From: an uncultured Verrucomicrobia subdivision 3 bacterium
GTDB taxonomy: Bacteria; Verrucomicrobiota; Verrucomicrobiia; Limisphaerales; UBA8199
Assembly: GCA_903913865.1 (NCBI GenBank)
Contig: CAIWMU010000127.1
Span: forward strand, 89,258-153,257
Length of the DNA: 64,000 nucleotides
Direction of reading: 5' to 3'
The first letter of the stretch is position 1. Every line of letters starts with the position of its first letter. Positions 1 to 9,154 of the stretch are shown here, one piece after another. The position numbers and the translations under genes are program-made. A model generated the notes under the pieces. The model had not been told where the DNA came from. It saw only the letters and a program-made list of their open reading frames with translations, and did no database searches.

Positions 1-289
1 GGACCCAGACACCATCTGATGAGGCTTCGAAATCAGAGCGATCTGTTGCTTTGGTCACCAACCGGATCGGTGGTGTAACTTGTGCGCCACCGCTGGCGAT
101 AGCAGTCCGGGCTGGGGGAGCATAGCTGATGCGGCGACTGTCGGCCGCGCTGGTGGACATGGTCAGGCAGACCATGGCCAGAAACAGTGTTCTCCCAGCG
201 AAGGAATGCAACGCTGAACGTTCATATTTCGCTGTCGGGTTTGCGCAGTCCGAACTGCACGATATTTCAAACGTCTTTTGTATCTTCAT
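1..289 (-). CDS. Exported protein of unknown function, N-terminal part only (runs off the window)
   Basis: Reading the minus strand from an ATG at 289 gives 96 open codons with no stop before the window edge. A GGGAG motif lies 5 bases before the ATG and supports this start. Residues 1-34 are an unusually long polar leader, followed by a hydrophobic stretch (GRTLFLAMVCLTMSTSAA) that looks like a signal peptide with cleavage near AA-DS. After that the chain is rich in Ala, Pro and Thr. No domain is recognisable in the visible part, so no function is proposed. The region between it and the next gene (290-550) shows no convincing gene; the small open frames there have no ribosome site. Confidence 0.6.
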   Translation of the reverse strand, partial: MKIQKTFEISCSSDCANPTAKYERSALHSFAGRTLFLAMVCLTMSTSAADSRRISYAPPARTAIASGGAQVTPPIRLVTKATDRSDFEASSDGVWV

Positions 290-550
290 GATGTCTCCCA
301 ACTCCTTCCACGAGCCCCCCAGCCCGTCATGCACACGATGAGTTTTGCGGGGCTATTTCCAACGATCCTAATCCCAGTCTTCCGGCAAGACAATGGTTTT
401 TTGTGGTGACAACAACCTTTTTTTATTCCCGGATCCACCCCGACCGAGGGATTGTGATATGCCACCTGAGATATTACTGGTGCGATGGGGTGACGCACAT
501 GGGAACAGCTCGAATCCCACATTCAGTGACGACGTCAGGGTCGGTAGAAA

Positions 551-1543
551 TCAACCCCGGGGCGGGGTCGCAGCGAGGAGGACTTTCCCCATCGGGCCTT
601 GTGCAAGATGTTCGAATGCCTGGGGGAGGCGATCGAATGGAAATACGGAGTCCACGATTGGCTTGAAACCTGCTTGCTGCAGAAGTGCCAGAACCTGTTC
701 CCACGCTTTGATGCTTTCATCCCGGGTGGTGGCACCCACTGCCACCCCACCCAGGCGGAGACGGCGGAAAAACAGTGTGGCTGTGTTGAAGTCGGGGACT
801 GTCCCCGCAAGCCTTCCGACAAGGCTCACAACGCCATTATCAGCGAGGGTGTCGATCACCTCCGGGAGCAGGGTTCCGCCGACATTGTCGATTGCAAGGT
901 TCACCCTGAGGCGGGCTTGTGTCTTGACTTGCGTCCTCCAAGCCGGATTTGCCGGGTCCAAAGCCAGCAGGCAACCCATCTGCTCCAGAGCCTGCCGCTT
1001 CTCAGGCCTTCGGGATAGAGAGATCACCCTATGGCCCATGGCGAGTGCCAGCTGGACGGAGGCGATTCCAACCCCGCCGGATGCGCCCGTGACCAGCACA
1101 ACGCTCCCGGGAGGCAGATTTCCCCACATGGTCAACGCCTGATGGGCTGTGAGATACACCAGCACGGCACCTGATGCCTGTTCTTCAGTCCATCCTTCCG
1201 GGGGTGCTGCCAAATCGTTCACTGCCACAATAACATACTCTGCAAAGGTTCCCGCCCGGCTTCCCCCTGTTTCCCCGCGCAGGATCATCCGCACATCGCC
1301 AAGTTTGATGCCATCCACATTGGAGCCGAGCTTCACTACAGTTCCAAGACCATCCCTGCCAAGTATGTGGGGCAAGGGCGGGCGTAGAGGATACAGTTTT
1401 TCGGCGAGGTAGCGGTCCGCCGGATTCAATGCCGCGAAATGCACCCTAAGCAGGACTTCCCCGGGTCCCGGGACGGGGTCTGGGACTTCTGCAAGGTGGA
1501 GTGCTCCCAGACCAGAGAAATCGTTTATCAACCAGGCACGCAT
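551..1543 (-). CDS. Zinc-independent MDR-family NAD(P)H oxidoreductase (quinone oxidoreductase-like)
   Basis: The 330-residue protein has the two-domain plan of the medium-chain dehydrogenase/reductase family: an N-terminal GroES-like domain (EVPDPVPGPGEVLLRVHFAA, residues 19-38) and a Rossmann fold with VTGASGGVGIASVQLA near residue 150. The zinc-binding cysteine cluster of alcohol dehydrogenases is absent, which places it with the QOR/enoyl-reductase-like branch that reduces quinones or alpha,beta-unsaturated carbonyls using NADPH. The exact substrate cannot be read from sequence. Its ATG lies 6 bases after the stop of the lipoprotein gene, so the two are probably co-transcribed. Length is normal for the family (about 320-340). 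Confidence 0.88.
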   Translation of the reverse strand: MRAWLINDFSGLGALHLAEVPDPVPGPGEVLLRVHFAALNPADRYLAEKLYPLRPPLPHILGRDGLGTVVKLGSNVDGIKLGDVRMILRGETGGSRAGTFAEYVIVAVNDLAAPPEGWTEEQASGAVLVYLTAHQALTMWGNLPPGSVVLVTGASGGVGIASVQLALAMGHRVISLSRRPEKRQALEQMGCLLALDPANPAWRTQVKTQARLRVNLAIDNVGGTLLPEVIDTLADNGVVSLVGRLAGTVPDFNTATLFFRRLRLGGVAVGATTRDESIKAWEQVLALLQQAGFKPIVDSVFPFDRLPQAFEHLAQGPMGKVLLAATPPRG

Positions 1544-1549
1544 GGGGGA

Positions 1550-2257
1550 TCAAAATTTGAGATTCCGTCTTCGCAGAGCCACTTCCCGGGCCATCACTTC
1601 CGGGCTGTCATAGGGCGTAAAATCCTTTGGAGGGGCAAACAGATCCGCCCCGGGGGAGGTCAACCTGACGCGGGACAGCCTGACATGGGTGGCGCCGGGG
1701 CCCGACCCGACGCTAAAGGCGACCGGAAAATCATTCAGGCTGCGGGATTTTTCGACAACCACGGCGGATGAGAGTGCGGTTGCAGAGTTTGTCGCATTCG
1801 CAATCTGAATTGTCGGGGAGGATTGGCCTGTTGTGGTGGCCGGATTCCCGCCGAAGGTGACAGGGGCATACCCCTGCAGGGCATCGTTGAGCACATAGCC
1901 GCTGTGTGCCTGAACATTCCAGATGAAGGTGAACAGTTCTTCAGGTGCCTTTTTTGCTGTCGCGAGGTCCGGGTCCGGGGCAAAAACGAGAATCCCATCC
2001 TTCCCAAACACCTCTCCTGAAACGCGGAGATCCGCCTGGGTCTCCTCGATGTGCGCGGCGAACGGCTGGGCTCCAGCGAGCAGGATCCCGATGGGGCCGG
2101 TCAGGAAAGCGGGGGGCAGTGGTGCATAGACGGGGGTGAACAGTTCCGGCATCGCCAGATCCTTGTCCTTGGCACATCCTCCCGTGAGCATCAGAAAACA
2201 GGTGGTCGCAGCCAGCAGCATTCCGGATTTGAGGGCTTTCATGAGGAGCTGTTTCAT
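1550..2257 (-). CDS. Putative lipoprotein of unknown function
   Basis: The start chosen is the ATG at 2257, because it gives a compact lipoprotein signal (MKQLLMKALKSGMLL) ending in the lipobox LTGGC with the acceptor Cys near residue 28; the frame is open further upstream but that would add a non-signal extension. The mature part, about 207 residues, has no recognised domain. It is predicted to be lipid-anchored in the outer or inner membrane facing the periplasm. It sits between the 819-residue orphan gene (gap 74 bases) and the MDR oxidoreductase (gap 6 bases) on the same strand, so all three may form one transcript. Confidence 0.7.
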   Translation of the reverse strand: MKQLLMKALKSGMLLAATTCFLMLTGGCAKDKDLAMPELFTPVYAPLPPAFLTGPIGILLAGAQPFAAHIEETQADLRVSGEVFGKDGILVFAPDPDLATAKKAPEELFTFIWNVQAHSGYVLNDALQGYAPVTFGGNPATTTGQSSPTIQIANATNSATALSSAVVVEKSRSLNDFPVAFSVGSGPGATHVRLSRVRLTSPGADLFAPPKDFTPYDSPEVMAREVALRRRNLKF

Positions 2258-2331
2258 GGAGTATATGTTATCTGGCAATCGGCGGGATGGCAACAGTCGG
2301 GCAGGAGTCAAAGAATCGCATGCGAACAGCC

Positions 2332-4791
2332 CTATTCCCGGTTCATCAGGTGAAGCAGTGAGGATCGGATGGTCAACTTCACCACATCATTCACCACATC
2401 CAATGGTGTGAACTTGCGCACGTGGCCCCAAGCCTCCGTCTCAGAGGCTGTTCCAACATGCAGGAGCAGGGAGTAGAGCATTTCCCGGGTATCTCTTCGT
2501 GCCAGAAGCCGCTCAAATGCGCGGCGAACCGGCTGGATGGCTGCGCGTGAAAGGTTGGTGTGGAGCAGGGTTGCCTCGTGGGCGAACTGGAGCAGCGTCC
2601 TGATTTCCCCGGATGAGAGTGTGGAGGGGTGGCGTGATGGATCGCGGGGTTCAGCCTTTCCTGAAATTTGCCCCCCCGAGGTGGCACCGGGGGAGAGCAG
2701 AAGGTTCAAGGCCCTGAATCTTGGACGCTGGGCGCCCGGCTCCAGCCAGGGATCGTGCCGCAAGGAACGGAGAATGGGGAGCGCGGGGTGGGATTTGTTT
2801 TGCAGATGTACCGCGAGCGGAGTTCCAGCCACGCGCTCATCCTCCCACCATCCCGGGATCTCAATGAGCTGTCGGCGCGACTCCCGGGCCATCCGCAGGT
2901 CGAAGTCGCGCACCAGGCGGAGTTCCTGATGCAGGTAGGGGGATGCCACCGGGGTCAGAGCTGCTTTGCGAAGCCGGAGAGGCAGGGGAACGAGGTCCGG
3001 CAGGTCGAGGCGCAGTTCCATCTGACCGCCATGGTGCTCGAGGGCGGTCCGCATGCAGAGGTCCCAGCTGCCTTCGATCTTCGGGAGTGACTGATGGAGG
3101 TTAATGCCTGCAAGCAGGGAGATAGCCGCCGCGTGGCTTATCTCGCAGTTGAGCAGGGGGGTCAATCCGTGCCGGCGTGCCAACTGGTAGAGGCACTCAC
3201 TCATGCTGGCCTGGCTTTTGGACGTGAACATCTGATGCCACTCACAAAACTGGCTGAGGGTGCATTGCCAGAAGACCTGGGGGAAAGCGTCCCGGTTTTT
3301 GCACTCGAGGGATTCGCCTGGCGTGTCTATTGCGGATGTTTGCCGGTCCGGTATTTCACAGATCGTGCCGAGGCCCAGATCATAAAGGGCGTAGGAGTAG
3401 GCACTGCGGAGACGTGCCCGGCCCCGGGGACCTTTCCATTTGCCATGTTCCTGTTCGACCTCCCACGGCTTGATTTGCGCGCATCCCCATCCGAAGTGCC
3501 GTGGGGCGATTCGCCGGAGGGCGGTGAAGGCAGACACACCAAAGCGGGAAAGGATCTGGGGTGAGATTTCATCGAAGTAGCGGGCCCAGCAGCGGAAGGA
3601 ACGGGCTGCTTCATAATCGAGATCCCCGCCATCTGTAAAAAGGCGCTGCTCGGTGGTCCGAACCCGCTCCATCACCGTTCTCGCCACCTGATCCAAACCG
3701 TTCCAGATGGATTGGTCATCGTCGTGGCAAATGCGCTGAGGCAGGGATGCGACCTTTCCGAGCACCTCAGGCGGGAGGTTTCCCCGACCGATCCGGTCGA
3801 TGCAGCGGGAGAGCACCCCACGCCAGTCGAGAAGACCACTGGGGCGCATGAGGGATGGGGCCACACGAACCCCAAGGGAGAGAAACGCATCCTCCCAGAC
3901 CGTGCGCCGGAATGCCCCGATGTGCCACACCGGTTTCCCGCCCGCGAGACTGACCAACCCCAGCCCATGTTTGATCTTCCAGATCCCGGCAGTGATCAGC
4001 AGCTCAGCAGTTCGTTCATCATTCAATTCCTGCCGCAGGGTGAGTTTCCACGGTCGGACTGGAGGATCATCCCCCCTGGTGATTCCCGGGAAGCAGAATT
4101 CCGGGACTGTGCTGGGGCGGATGAGTCGAAACCCCGCGCTGCGCAGCAGATGCCGCATATCGGCGGTTTCGAGCTCGGAGCAGGTTCGGAGGTGGAACTT
4201 CTCCATCAGCAGAAAGCGGAGATAGATGGGAGCCCGCCGTTCAAAAATAAACTGTTCACGTGGCGAGAGGGCCGCCAATGCGGTGGGCGGGGACAGGTGC
4301 GGCAGGGGGCAGAGCAACGCCTTGGGGTAGGATGTGAGGAATCCACCCACTCCGGGGCGCACCACATGCCAGGCGGTGAGGATGAGAAGGGTGTCGTAGT
4401 TCAGGGAGTTTTCGACTTCGGGCACCCCCCCGAGGGTTGCAGCGGCCCGAAAGACTTTCTCGAAATGGGGGAGATGCTGCTGTTCGGGCAGGTCAACCGT
4501 GGTGCGGCGGGTCCGGTGTTCCTGCTCCGCCTGCGGATACCAATCAGAGATGGCGCGGGCTTGCGCCAGAACGAGAGGGTCAAATTCCGGCAGGGTGATC
4601 AAGGTCCGGGCCTCCTCCGGGTTTGTCGAGACCGTGAATGGGGTTGGCCACCCATGCAGGTCAAAAACGGGCACTGGACCCGAGTCCAGATCACAACCCG
4701 GAGCAGGCGGAAGATCCAGGGCATAATTCAGCCCCGGGGACGCTTCAGCCTCCATCATCAGAGTTGACTGATCTGGCGGATTGGGTTGCAT
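2332..4791 (-). CDS. Large orphan protein of unknown function (819 residues)
   Basis: A single uninterrupted frame of 819 codons starts at an ATG at 4791 and ends just upstream of the lipoprotein gene. It has no signal peptide and no membrane segment, so it is predicted to be cytoplasmic. It is rich in Arg, Leu, Pro and Trp, with several repeated-looking helical stretches, but I recognise no catalytic or binding motif. The antisense strand also carries long open frames (for example 3712-4767), as expected for GC-rich coding DNA; those products are low in hydrophobic core and have no ribosome sites. Coding status is supported by length, a plausible downstream operon partner, and normal protein-like composition. 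Confidence 0.75.
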   Translation of the reverse strand: MQPNPPDQSTLMMEAEASPGLNYALDLPPAPGCDLDSGPVPVFDLHGWPTPFTVSTNPEEARTLITLPEFDPLVLAQARAISDWYPQAEQEHRTRRTTVDLPEQQHLPHFEKVFRAAATLGGVPEVENSLNYDTLLILTAWHVVRPGVGGFLTSYPKALLCPLPHLSPPTALAALSPREQFIFERRAPIYLRFLLMEKFHLRTCSELETADMRHLLRSAGFRLIRPSTVPEFCFPGITRGDDPPVRPWKLTLRQELNDERTAELLITAGIWKIKHGLGLVSLAGGKPVWHIGAFRRTVWEDAFLSLGVRVAPSLMRPSGLLDWRGVLSRCIDRIGRGNLPPEVLGKVASLPQRICHDDDQSIWNGLDQVARTVMERVRTTEQRLFTDGGDLDYEAARSFRCWARYFDEISPQILSRFGVSAFTALRRIAPRHFGWGCAQIKPWEVEQEHGKWKGPRGRARLRSAYSYALYDLGLGTICEIPDRQTSAIDTPGESLECKNRDAFPQVFWQCTLSQFCEWHQMFTSKSQASMSECLYQLARRHGLTPLLNCEISHAAAISLLAGINLHQSLPKIEGSWDLCMRTALEHHGGQMELRLDLPDLVPLPLRLRKAALTPVASPYLHQELRLVRDFDLRMARESRRQLIEIPGWWEDERVAGTPLAVHLQNKSHPALPILRSLRHDPWLEPGAQRPRFRALNLLLSPGATSGGQISGKAEPRDPSRHPSTLSSGEIRTLLQFAHEATLLHTNLSRAAIQPVRRAFERLLARRDTREMLYSLLLHVGTASETEAWGHVRKFTPLDVVNDVVKLTIRSSLLHLMNRE

Positions 4792-4993
4792 TCAAGACAT
4801 CAATCCCTGCGGAGCGATGCAGGGAAATGTTTACAAACAATACCATCAAATGTCACGGATGGAAAGCAGTGGAAACCAATGTGCCGTTGGCGGCCGTTGC
4901 ATCACGAGGTCTCACGGGAAGGGGGGAATTCGTGCGGGCTGCACGAATCCCTTTCCGATTGTCCGGATCCCGGCGATCTGAGATTGTTTGGTG

Positions 4994-5620
4994 ATGTCTG
5001 TCACAGTGAAAATCTGCGGGATCACGAGCCGCGAGGATGCCTTTTGTGCGGTTGATTCCGGCGCGAATGCGCTGGGTTTTGTTTTTCATCCTCCCAGCCC
5101 CCGGGCACTCAGTGTGGAGCAAGCCTCCCTGATCTGCGGGGAACTTCCACCCTGGGTCGCCCGAGTGGGTGTCTTTGTGAATCCGACGGAGCAGTTGGTT
5201 CAGGCTGCGGTCAATGCCTGCGGATTGACGATCCTCCAGTGGCATGGGGAGGAGACGCCAGAGTTTTGCGTCCAGTTCGGCCTCCTATGCATGAAAGCCT
5301 TCCGGTTGAGAGACCGGGAGTCTCTCGGCGCCATCGCGGACTATGGGACGAACGCGATCCTGCTGGATGCCTATAATCCGGGACTGCGGGGTGGAACGGG
5401 TGAGGTTTGCGATTGGGGCCTTGCGATTGAGGCGAAGAAGTTTGGAAGGCCCATTTTTCTTGCGGGGGGCCTGACCCCGGAAAACATAGGAGCTGCCATC
5501 CAGCAGGTTCGACCATTCGGGGTGGATGTCTCAAGCGGAGTTGAGGCATCCCCCGGAAAGAAGGATCACGACAAAGTGCGGCGGTTTATCGCCGCCGCAA
5601 AGGCTGCTGCGATCGCCTAG
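4994..5620 (+). CDS. trpF: Phosphoribosylanthranilate isomerase
   Basis: TrpF carries out the Amadori rearrangement of phosphoribosylanthranilate to CdRP in tryptophan synthesis, in the cytoplasm. The hallmark KICGITS with the catalytic Cys lies at residues 5-11, followed by GANALGFVFHPPSPR and the C-terminal phosphate-binding segment FLAGGLTPENIGAA plus GVDVSSGVE, which carries the catalytic Asp. The length (208 residues) is typical. TTG (4988), GTG (4991) and ATG (4994) lie in a row; the ATG is preferred. The gene stands alone between two minus-strand genes, its last 4 bases overlapping the end of the convergent oxidoreductase. trpD lies 16 kb away, so the trp pathway is dispersed here. Confidence 0.95.
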   Translation: MSVTVKICGITSREDAFCAVDSGANALGFVFHPPSPRALSVEQASLICGELPPWVARVGVFVNPTEQLVQAAVNACGLTILQWHGEETPEFCVQFGLLCMKAFRLRDRESLGAIADYGTNAILLDAYNPGLRGGTGEVCDWGLAIEAKKFGRPIFLAGGLTPENIGAAIQQVRPFGVDVSSGVEASPGKKDHDKVRRFIAAAKAAAIA

Positions 5621-6657
5621 ACTGGGACGACCGACCCGGAGCGGATCGACTTTTCCTCCGCCTCGCAGATTTTGAGTGCGCTGAATCCATCGGCGGCCGT
5701 CACCACCTGGGGACGCTGACCGGAGGCTGCGCAGCCGACGACGTAGCGGATCTCCTCGAGGTAACCGTCCGTCGAGTAGTGAATGAAGTGGGAGTCCTGC
5801 CCTGGTTCGGCAACGCGCATCGCATCGGTGCCTCTGGACAGGTCAAAGTCGAGGGTCGCCTTCTCGAAATAGATGGTGTAGGCCATCTCGAATCCCTTCT
5901 TCAAGAGCCAGTTGCCTTCGGCGTGGACGGCCGGGCCGCCGGGATATATGTAGTGGGTGACGACGTGGGTGATCGGACCCGCCCCATGGAATGCGCCCGT
6001 TGAGAATACAGACTGCGGGGTGCCGAAGAGAAACTGTACGAAATCCGTGTCGTGGATGTGCAGGTCGAAGAGGGCCCCGCCCAGATCCGAGCCTGCCGAA
6101 TAGGTTCCCTGGGCACTCCAGCCGGGCATCTCGGAAACCCGGCGGAACCGGGCGGCGATGACCTTTCCGTATGTCCCGTCAGTCACCACCTGTTTGAGCC
6201 AGCTCCAACCGGGCCAGAACCGCATGCACATGGCAGGCATCAGGAATCCGGGCGAATCCTTGGCAACATCCAGGATCATCTGCGCCTCGGCAGATGTGCG
6301 GGCCATCGGTTTTTCACAGAAAACATTCTTGCCCGCCTTCAAACACCGGATGGCCTGTTCAGCGTGGAGGGGGGTTGGGGTGCAGAGGTCAACGAGGTCA
6401 ATCGTTGGGTCCGACAGCACTTCATCCAGCTGGCGGTAAACTCCGACCTCGGGCCCGAGGTTGATGTCATCCGACTTCTTGATGTTCCCAGCCACGCCCG
6501 CCAGCACCCCGTTGACGGGGAGCCGCACGGCATCGCACACTGCGGCGACCCGCGCCTGTGGTGTCTGGAGGTATGCCCGTAAATGGGTGACTCCCATGAA
6601 TCCAAGGCCCACCACGGCGACGTTCACAATCTTTCCCGGCTCGTTGTTATTATTCAT
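5617..6657 (-). CDS. Gfo/Idh/MocA-family oxidoreductase (cytoplasmic)
   Basis: The N-terminal Rossmann fold is clear (VNVAVVGLGFMGVTHLRAY), followed by the family's EKPMARTSAEA segment near residue 120 with the conserved Lys-Pro, and a C-terminal GFO_IDH_MocA_C-like domain with DLGGALFDLHIHDTDFVQ (catalytic-type His/Asp). Members oxidise or reduce sugars and cyclitols with NAD(P). No signal peptide, so it acts in the cytoplasm. The ATG at 6657 lies 2 bases past the stop of the TIM-barrel gene, so the ceramidase, isomerase and oxidoreductase genes form one operon. Such isomerase/oxidoreductase pairs are common in carbohydrate loci of Planctomycetes and Verrucomicrobia; the substrate is not known. 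Confidence 0.9.
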   Translation of the reverse strand: MNNNNEPGKIVNVAVVGLGFMGVTHLRAYLQTPQARVAAVCDAVRLPVNGVLAGVAGNIKKSDDINLGPEVGVYRQLDEVLSDPTIDLVDLCTPTPLHAEQAIRCLKAGKNVFCEKPMARTSAEAQMILDVAKDSPGFLMPAMCMRFWPGWSWLKQVVTDGTYGKVIAARFRRVSEMPGWSAQGTYSAGSDLGGALFDLHIHDTDFVQFLFGTPQSVFSTGAFHGAGPITHVVTHYIYPGGPAVHAEGNWLLKKGFEMAYTIYFEKATLDFDLSRGTDAMRVAEPGQDSHFIHYSTDGYLEEIRYVVGCAASGQRPQVVTAADGFSALKICEAEEKSIRSGSVVPV

Positions 6658-6659
6658 GA

Positions 6660-7526
6660 TCAAATATTTCCAGAATGGCACTGTTCGAACACTCTCCGCG
6701 CAGTGCGAATATCCTCCACTCGCTGTGCCCCAGCCTCCCGCTCAATGACGCAGTTGCCGGTGAATCCGATGGATTTCAGTGTGGTGAAGAATTCGAGCCA
6801 GGGCACATGTCCCGACCCTGCAGCTACTTCCGCACCCCAGGTTCCCGGGAGTATGGTTGCCAGCGCGTCCTTGATATGCACCTGACGAACCCACGGACCC
6901 AGCGTGACGAGTGCGGCGATGGGATCCCCCTTTCCATAGAGGATCATGTTTGCCGGGTCAAAGTTCACCCCGAGATTCGGGCGGTTGAGCTGCGTCAGAA
7001 AATCGAGAAGTTCTCCTGCGGTTTCCTGGCCTGTTTCCAGCCCCAGTTGGAGGCCCCGAGATTGGAACGTCTCCGCCACGATCCCGAGCCGGTCCGCCAG
7101 TTTCTGGTAATCGGGGGCGGCGGGGTCGTGCGGCAAGAATCCGGCGTGGAAGGTGACAAACGAAAGACCAAGATCCCTGGCAAGGGATGCGGTGGTCTGG
7201 ATGTTCTTCCAGTTCCGGTCCCACGTCGCATCCGGGGCGATTCCACCGGTGGCTCTGATGGTCTCAAGGGTGGTGTAGTCTTCTCCAACGCATCCGAACA
7301 TTCCGGAGACAATGGTCACGCCCTCACGGGCCAGCAGCGTTGCCGTGTTCCCCCAGACTGCCTGGTTCTCGTGGAGGGGATCCAGCGCCAGTTGAATACG
7401 TTTGATCCCGGTGTCTGACAGGCGGGAAATCAATTCATCCGGATTTGCCGGCTGCAGAGACCAGCTGCACACTGCCAATCGTTCCATCCAGTTACCATTC
7501 ATGCTCATCAATCTTCTCTCGTTCAT
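6660..7526 (-). CDS. Sugar phosphate isomerase/epimerase-like TIM-barrel protein
   Basis: The 288-residue protein has the xylose isomerase-like TIM-barrel (AP_endonuc_2) pattern: an early strand LAVCSWSLQP, then LSFVTFHAGFLP with a metal-type His, LGLETGQETAGELLDFL with the conserved Glu, LGVNFDPANMILYGKGDP with Asp-Pro, and VRQVHIKDA followed by a late Glu (NCVIEREAG). These residues normally bind a divalent metal in sugar isomerases/epimerases. Its start ATG overlaps the ceramidase stop (ATGA), indicating translational coupling, and the Gfo/Idh gene follows after 2 bases. It probably isomerises a keto-sugar made or used by that oxidoreductase (inference). Confidence 0.88.
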   Translation of the reverse strand: MNERRLMSMNGNWMERLAVCSWSLQPANPDELISRLSDTGIKRIQLALDPLHENQAVWGNTATLLAREGVTIVSGMFGCVGEDYTTLETIRATGGIAPDATWDRNWKNIQTTASLARDLGLSFVTFHAGFLPHDPAAPDYQKLADRLGIVAETFQSRGLQLGLETGQETAGELLDFLTQLNRPNLGVNFDPANMILYGKGDPIAALVTLGPWVRQVHIKDALATILPGTWGAEVAAGSGHVPWLEFFTTLKSIGFTGNCVIEREAGAQRVEDIRTARRVFEQCHSGNI

Positions 7527-8899
7527 TGCGTCCGTGAATTCTGCTTCTGAGTGCGGACCGCCAGATCCGCATTCAGAAGGGTCCGAACGCCACTTACAAT
7601 AACATTTTCAACACCCGGCGCAAACCGTGCCGGTAAATCATAATAGACCATCGATCCGCCCCCCTCGTAGCCACCTTCATCAAGGATCCGCTCTGAGGGG
7701 ATATAGCAGGGAACCCCGTTCGCATAGGCTGTCACCCATATCGGTGCCCCTGCAAACTCACGTTTCAGACGGGTGGAATAATCCACCACGACCTCGCCTG
7801 CAAGAAAAACAATGGAAAGGTCGCTGCCAAAAGACCAGGTCTGAATCAGATAGGGGACTGTATTCGGGATCGATTCTCCCCGGTCCAGTCGGGCGAGATT
7901 CATTCTGGCCTGATAACCGGCGTGTGCGGGTCGGGTGGCCAGCTCTTCCCAGTCCGCACGGGAGGGCAGGGGCTCGAGATCCAGGTTCATCCGCTTCAAC
8001 CCGCAGTGCAGGGGAGTGTTGAGAGGCTGGGAATGGGTCCGCTGAACATCCACAACATTCGTGGCTATTTCCATCCCATGCCCGCGTGCCAGCTCCAAGC
8101 CGGGTCTTGGAAACGGATTTTGATCCCCTCCGCAGCCGATAGTGATCATTGCCACCGCCCCAGGGAACTCCTTCTCAAGGGACTCCTGCGCAAAACCGGC
8201 CCAATCGCCACAAATCTGGTTCGATTCACCAGTCAAAGTGGTGCAGTGGCAGGCATAGCCCGCGAGAACGGCCTGAATCCGGCCATCCTGACCGGTTGCA
8301 AAAAGGGCTGGCAAATCGTGATCCACAGGACCGCCCTTGGTCCGCCGATTGACTGCAAACATGGCCGTGCCCTGACCCCAACTCAGTTTTGCGGTCTGGC
8401 GGTTTTTCAGCGCCTCCAGCGCGACCTGCTCCAATGCCTGCCCGAATTCGACGGTATAGCGATGAATTCGGGCCTGTTCCTCCAGCTTCATTGGCCCGCC
8501 AAACAGGTTCGGGAGGTAGCCCTCCAGGAGAGGGGCCGAATGGGTGTGGCTGCAACAAACTGCCACCCGGGTCGGGTCGATTCCCTTGATTGCCAGACGG
8601 GCGACCAGATTGTCGCGAAGGCTGGTGGGGATGCCGCATGTGTCGACCGTGATCAGGATCGCTGGCTTCTCCTTATCCGCTCCAATCACGAGGGCCTTGG
8701 CCCACAGCTTGTGGGTAATCCCCTCGGATTCTGTTTTTCGGGCCGCATATCCGGCAAGTCGGACGGGGTAATTCGGAGTGATATCCACCCGCGCGACGCC
8801 GATCTGGCGCCATTCTGAGTTGACCTCTTTGGTTCCGGACAGAGTGCAGGCGTCCAGAGCCAGACACAGCCCTGCCAATAAGATGAGACGCCAGCGCAT
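7523..8899 (-). CDS. Neutral/alkaline ceramidase-family lipoprotein
   Basis: The protein matches the N-terminal domain of neutral/alkaline non-lysosomal ceramidases: GVARVDITP with LAGYAARK at the start, then the zinc-ligand segment CCSHTHSAP near residue 118, GCGGDQNPFPR and YACHCTTLTG. Ceramidases hydrolyse the amide bond of ceramide. Many bacterial homologues, like this one at 458 residues, lack the C-terminal Ig-like domain and have unproven substrates. A signal peptide ends in a lipobox-like ALDAC with Cys near residue 18, so it is probably a periplasmic or outer-membrane lipoprotein. The ATG at 8899 is chosen over a GTG at 8914. It is first in an operon with two sugar enzymes. Confidence 0.87.
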   Translation of the reverse strand: MRWRLILLAGLCLALDACTLSGTKEVNSEWRQIGVARVDITPNYPVRLAGYAARKTESEGITHKLWAKALVIGADKEKPAILITVDTCGIPTSLRDNLVARLAIKGIDPTRVAVCCSHTHSAPLLEGYLPNLFGGPMKLEEQARIHRYTVEFGQALEQVALEALKNRQTAKLSWGQGTAMFAVNRRTKGGPVDHDLPALFATGQDGRIQAVLAGYACHCTTLTGESNQICGDWAGFAQESLEKEFPGAVAMITIGCGGDQNPFPRPGLELARGHGMEIATNVVDVQRTHSQPLNTPLHCGLKRMNLDLEPLPSRADWEELATRPAHAGYQARMNLARLDRGESIPNTVPYLIQTWSFGSDLSIVFLAGEVVVDYSTRLKREFAGAPIWVTAYANGVPCYIPSERILDEGGYEGGGSMVYYDLPARFAPGVENVIVSGVRTLLNADLAVRTQKQNSRTQ

Positions 8900-9019
8900 G
8901 GGCCTAATATGCACGGTGCGGTCTGGGAAGAAAAGGGGATAATTTTAGGTGACGGATTTTCACACCCCAACGCAGGCCCACATTGGATCTGGACACCGGT
9001 CGTTTGGCGTGAGGATTTG

Positions 9020-9141
9020 CCCCGCTCACAAAGCGGGGGGATTTGCATGGCCGGGGTGGATCAGAGAGCCAGATCCACTCCCGGCTGAACAGGAATCCTG
9101 ACAGGGGGCACCAGCTGCCCCCGGTTGCTTCGGTAGAACCG
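9020..9141 (-). terminator. Cluster of GC-rich hairpins downstream of glgP (possible terminator)
   Basis: Three inverted repeats lie in the gap after the glgP stop: CCCCGCT/AGCGGGG (9020-9038, 5-base loop), GGGGGCA/TGCCCCC (9104-9122, 5-base loop) and CGGTT/AACCG (9122-9141). None is followed by a clear T run on the minus strand, so a simple intrinsic terminator is not proven; they could also be protein or RNA structural elements. Confidence 0.35.
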
Positions 9142-9154
9142 AATTTATTATCTC

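Noticed and set aside
3712..4767. Plus-strand frame of 351 codons opposite the 819-residue gene
   Set aside because: Composition is Gly/Glu/Arg/Pro-rich, as in shadow frames; the minus-strand frame is longer and has operon partners. Less certain than other rejections, since the 819-residue protein itself is an orphan.
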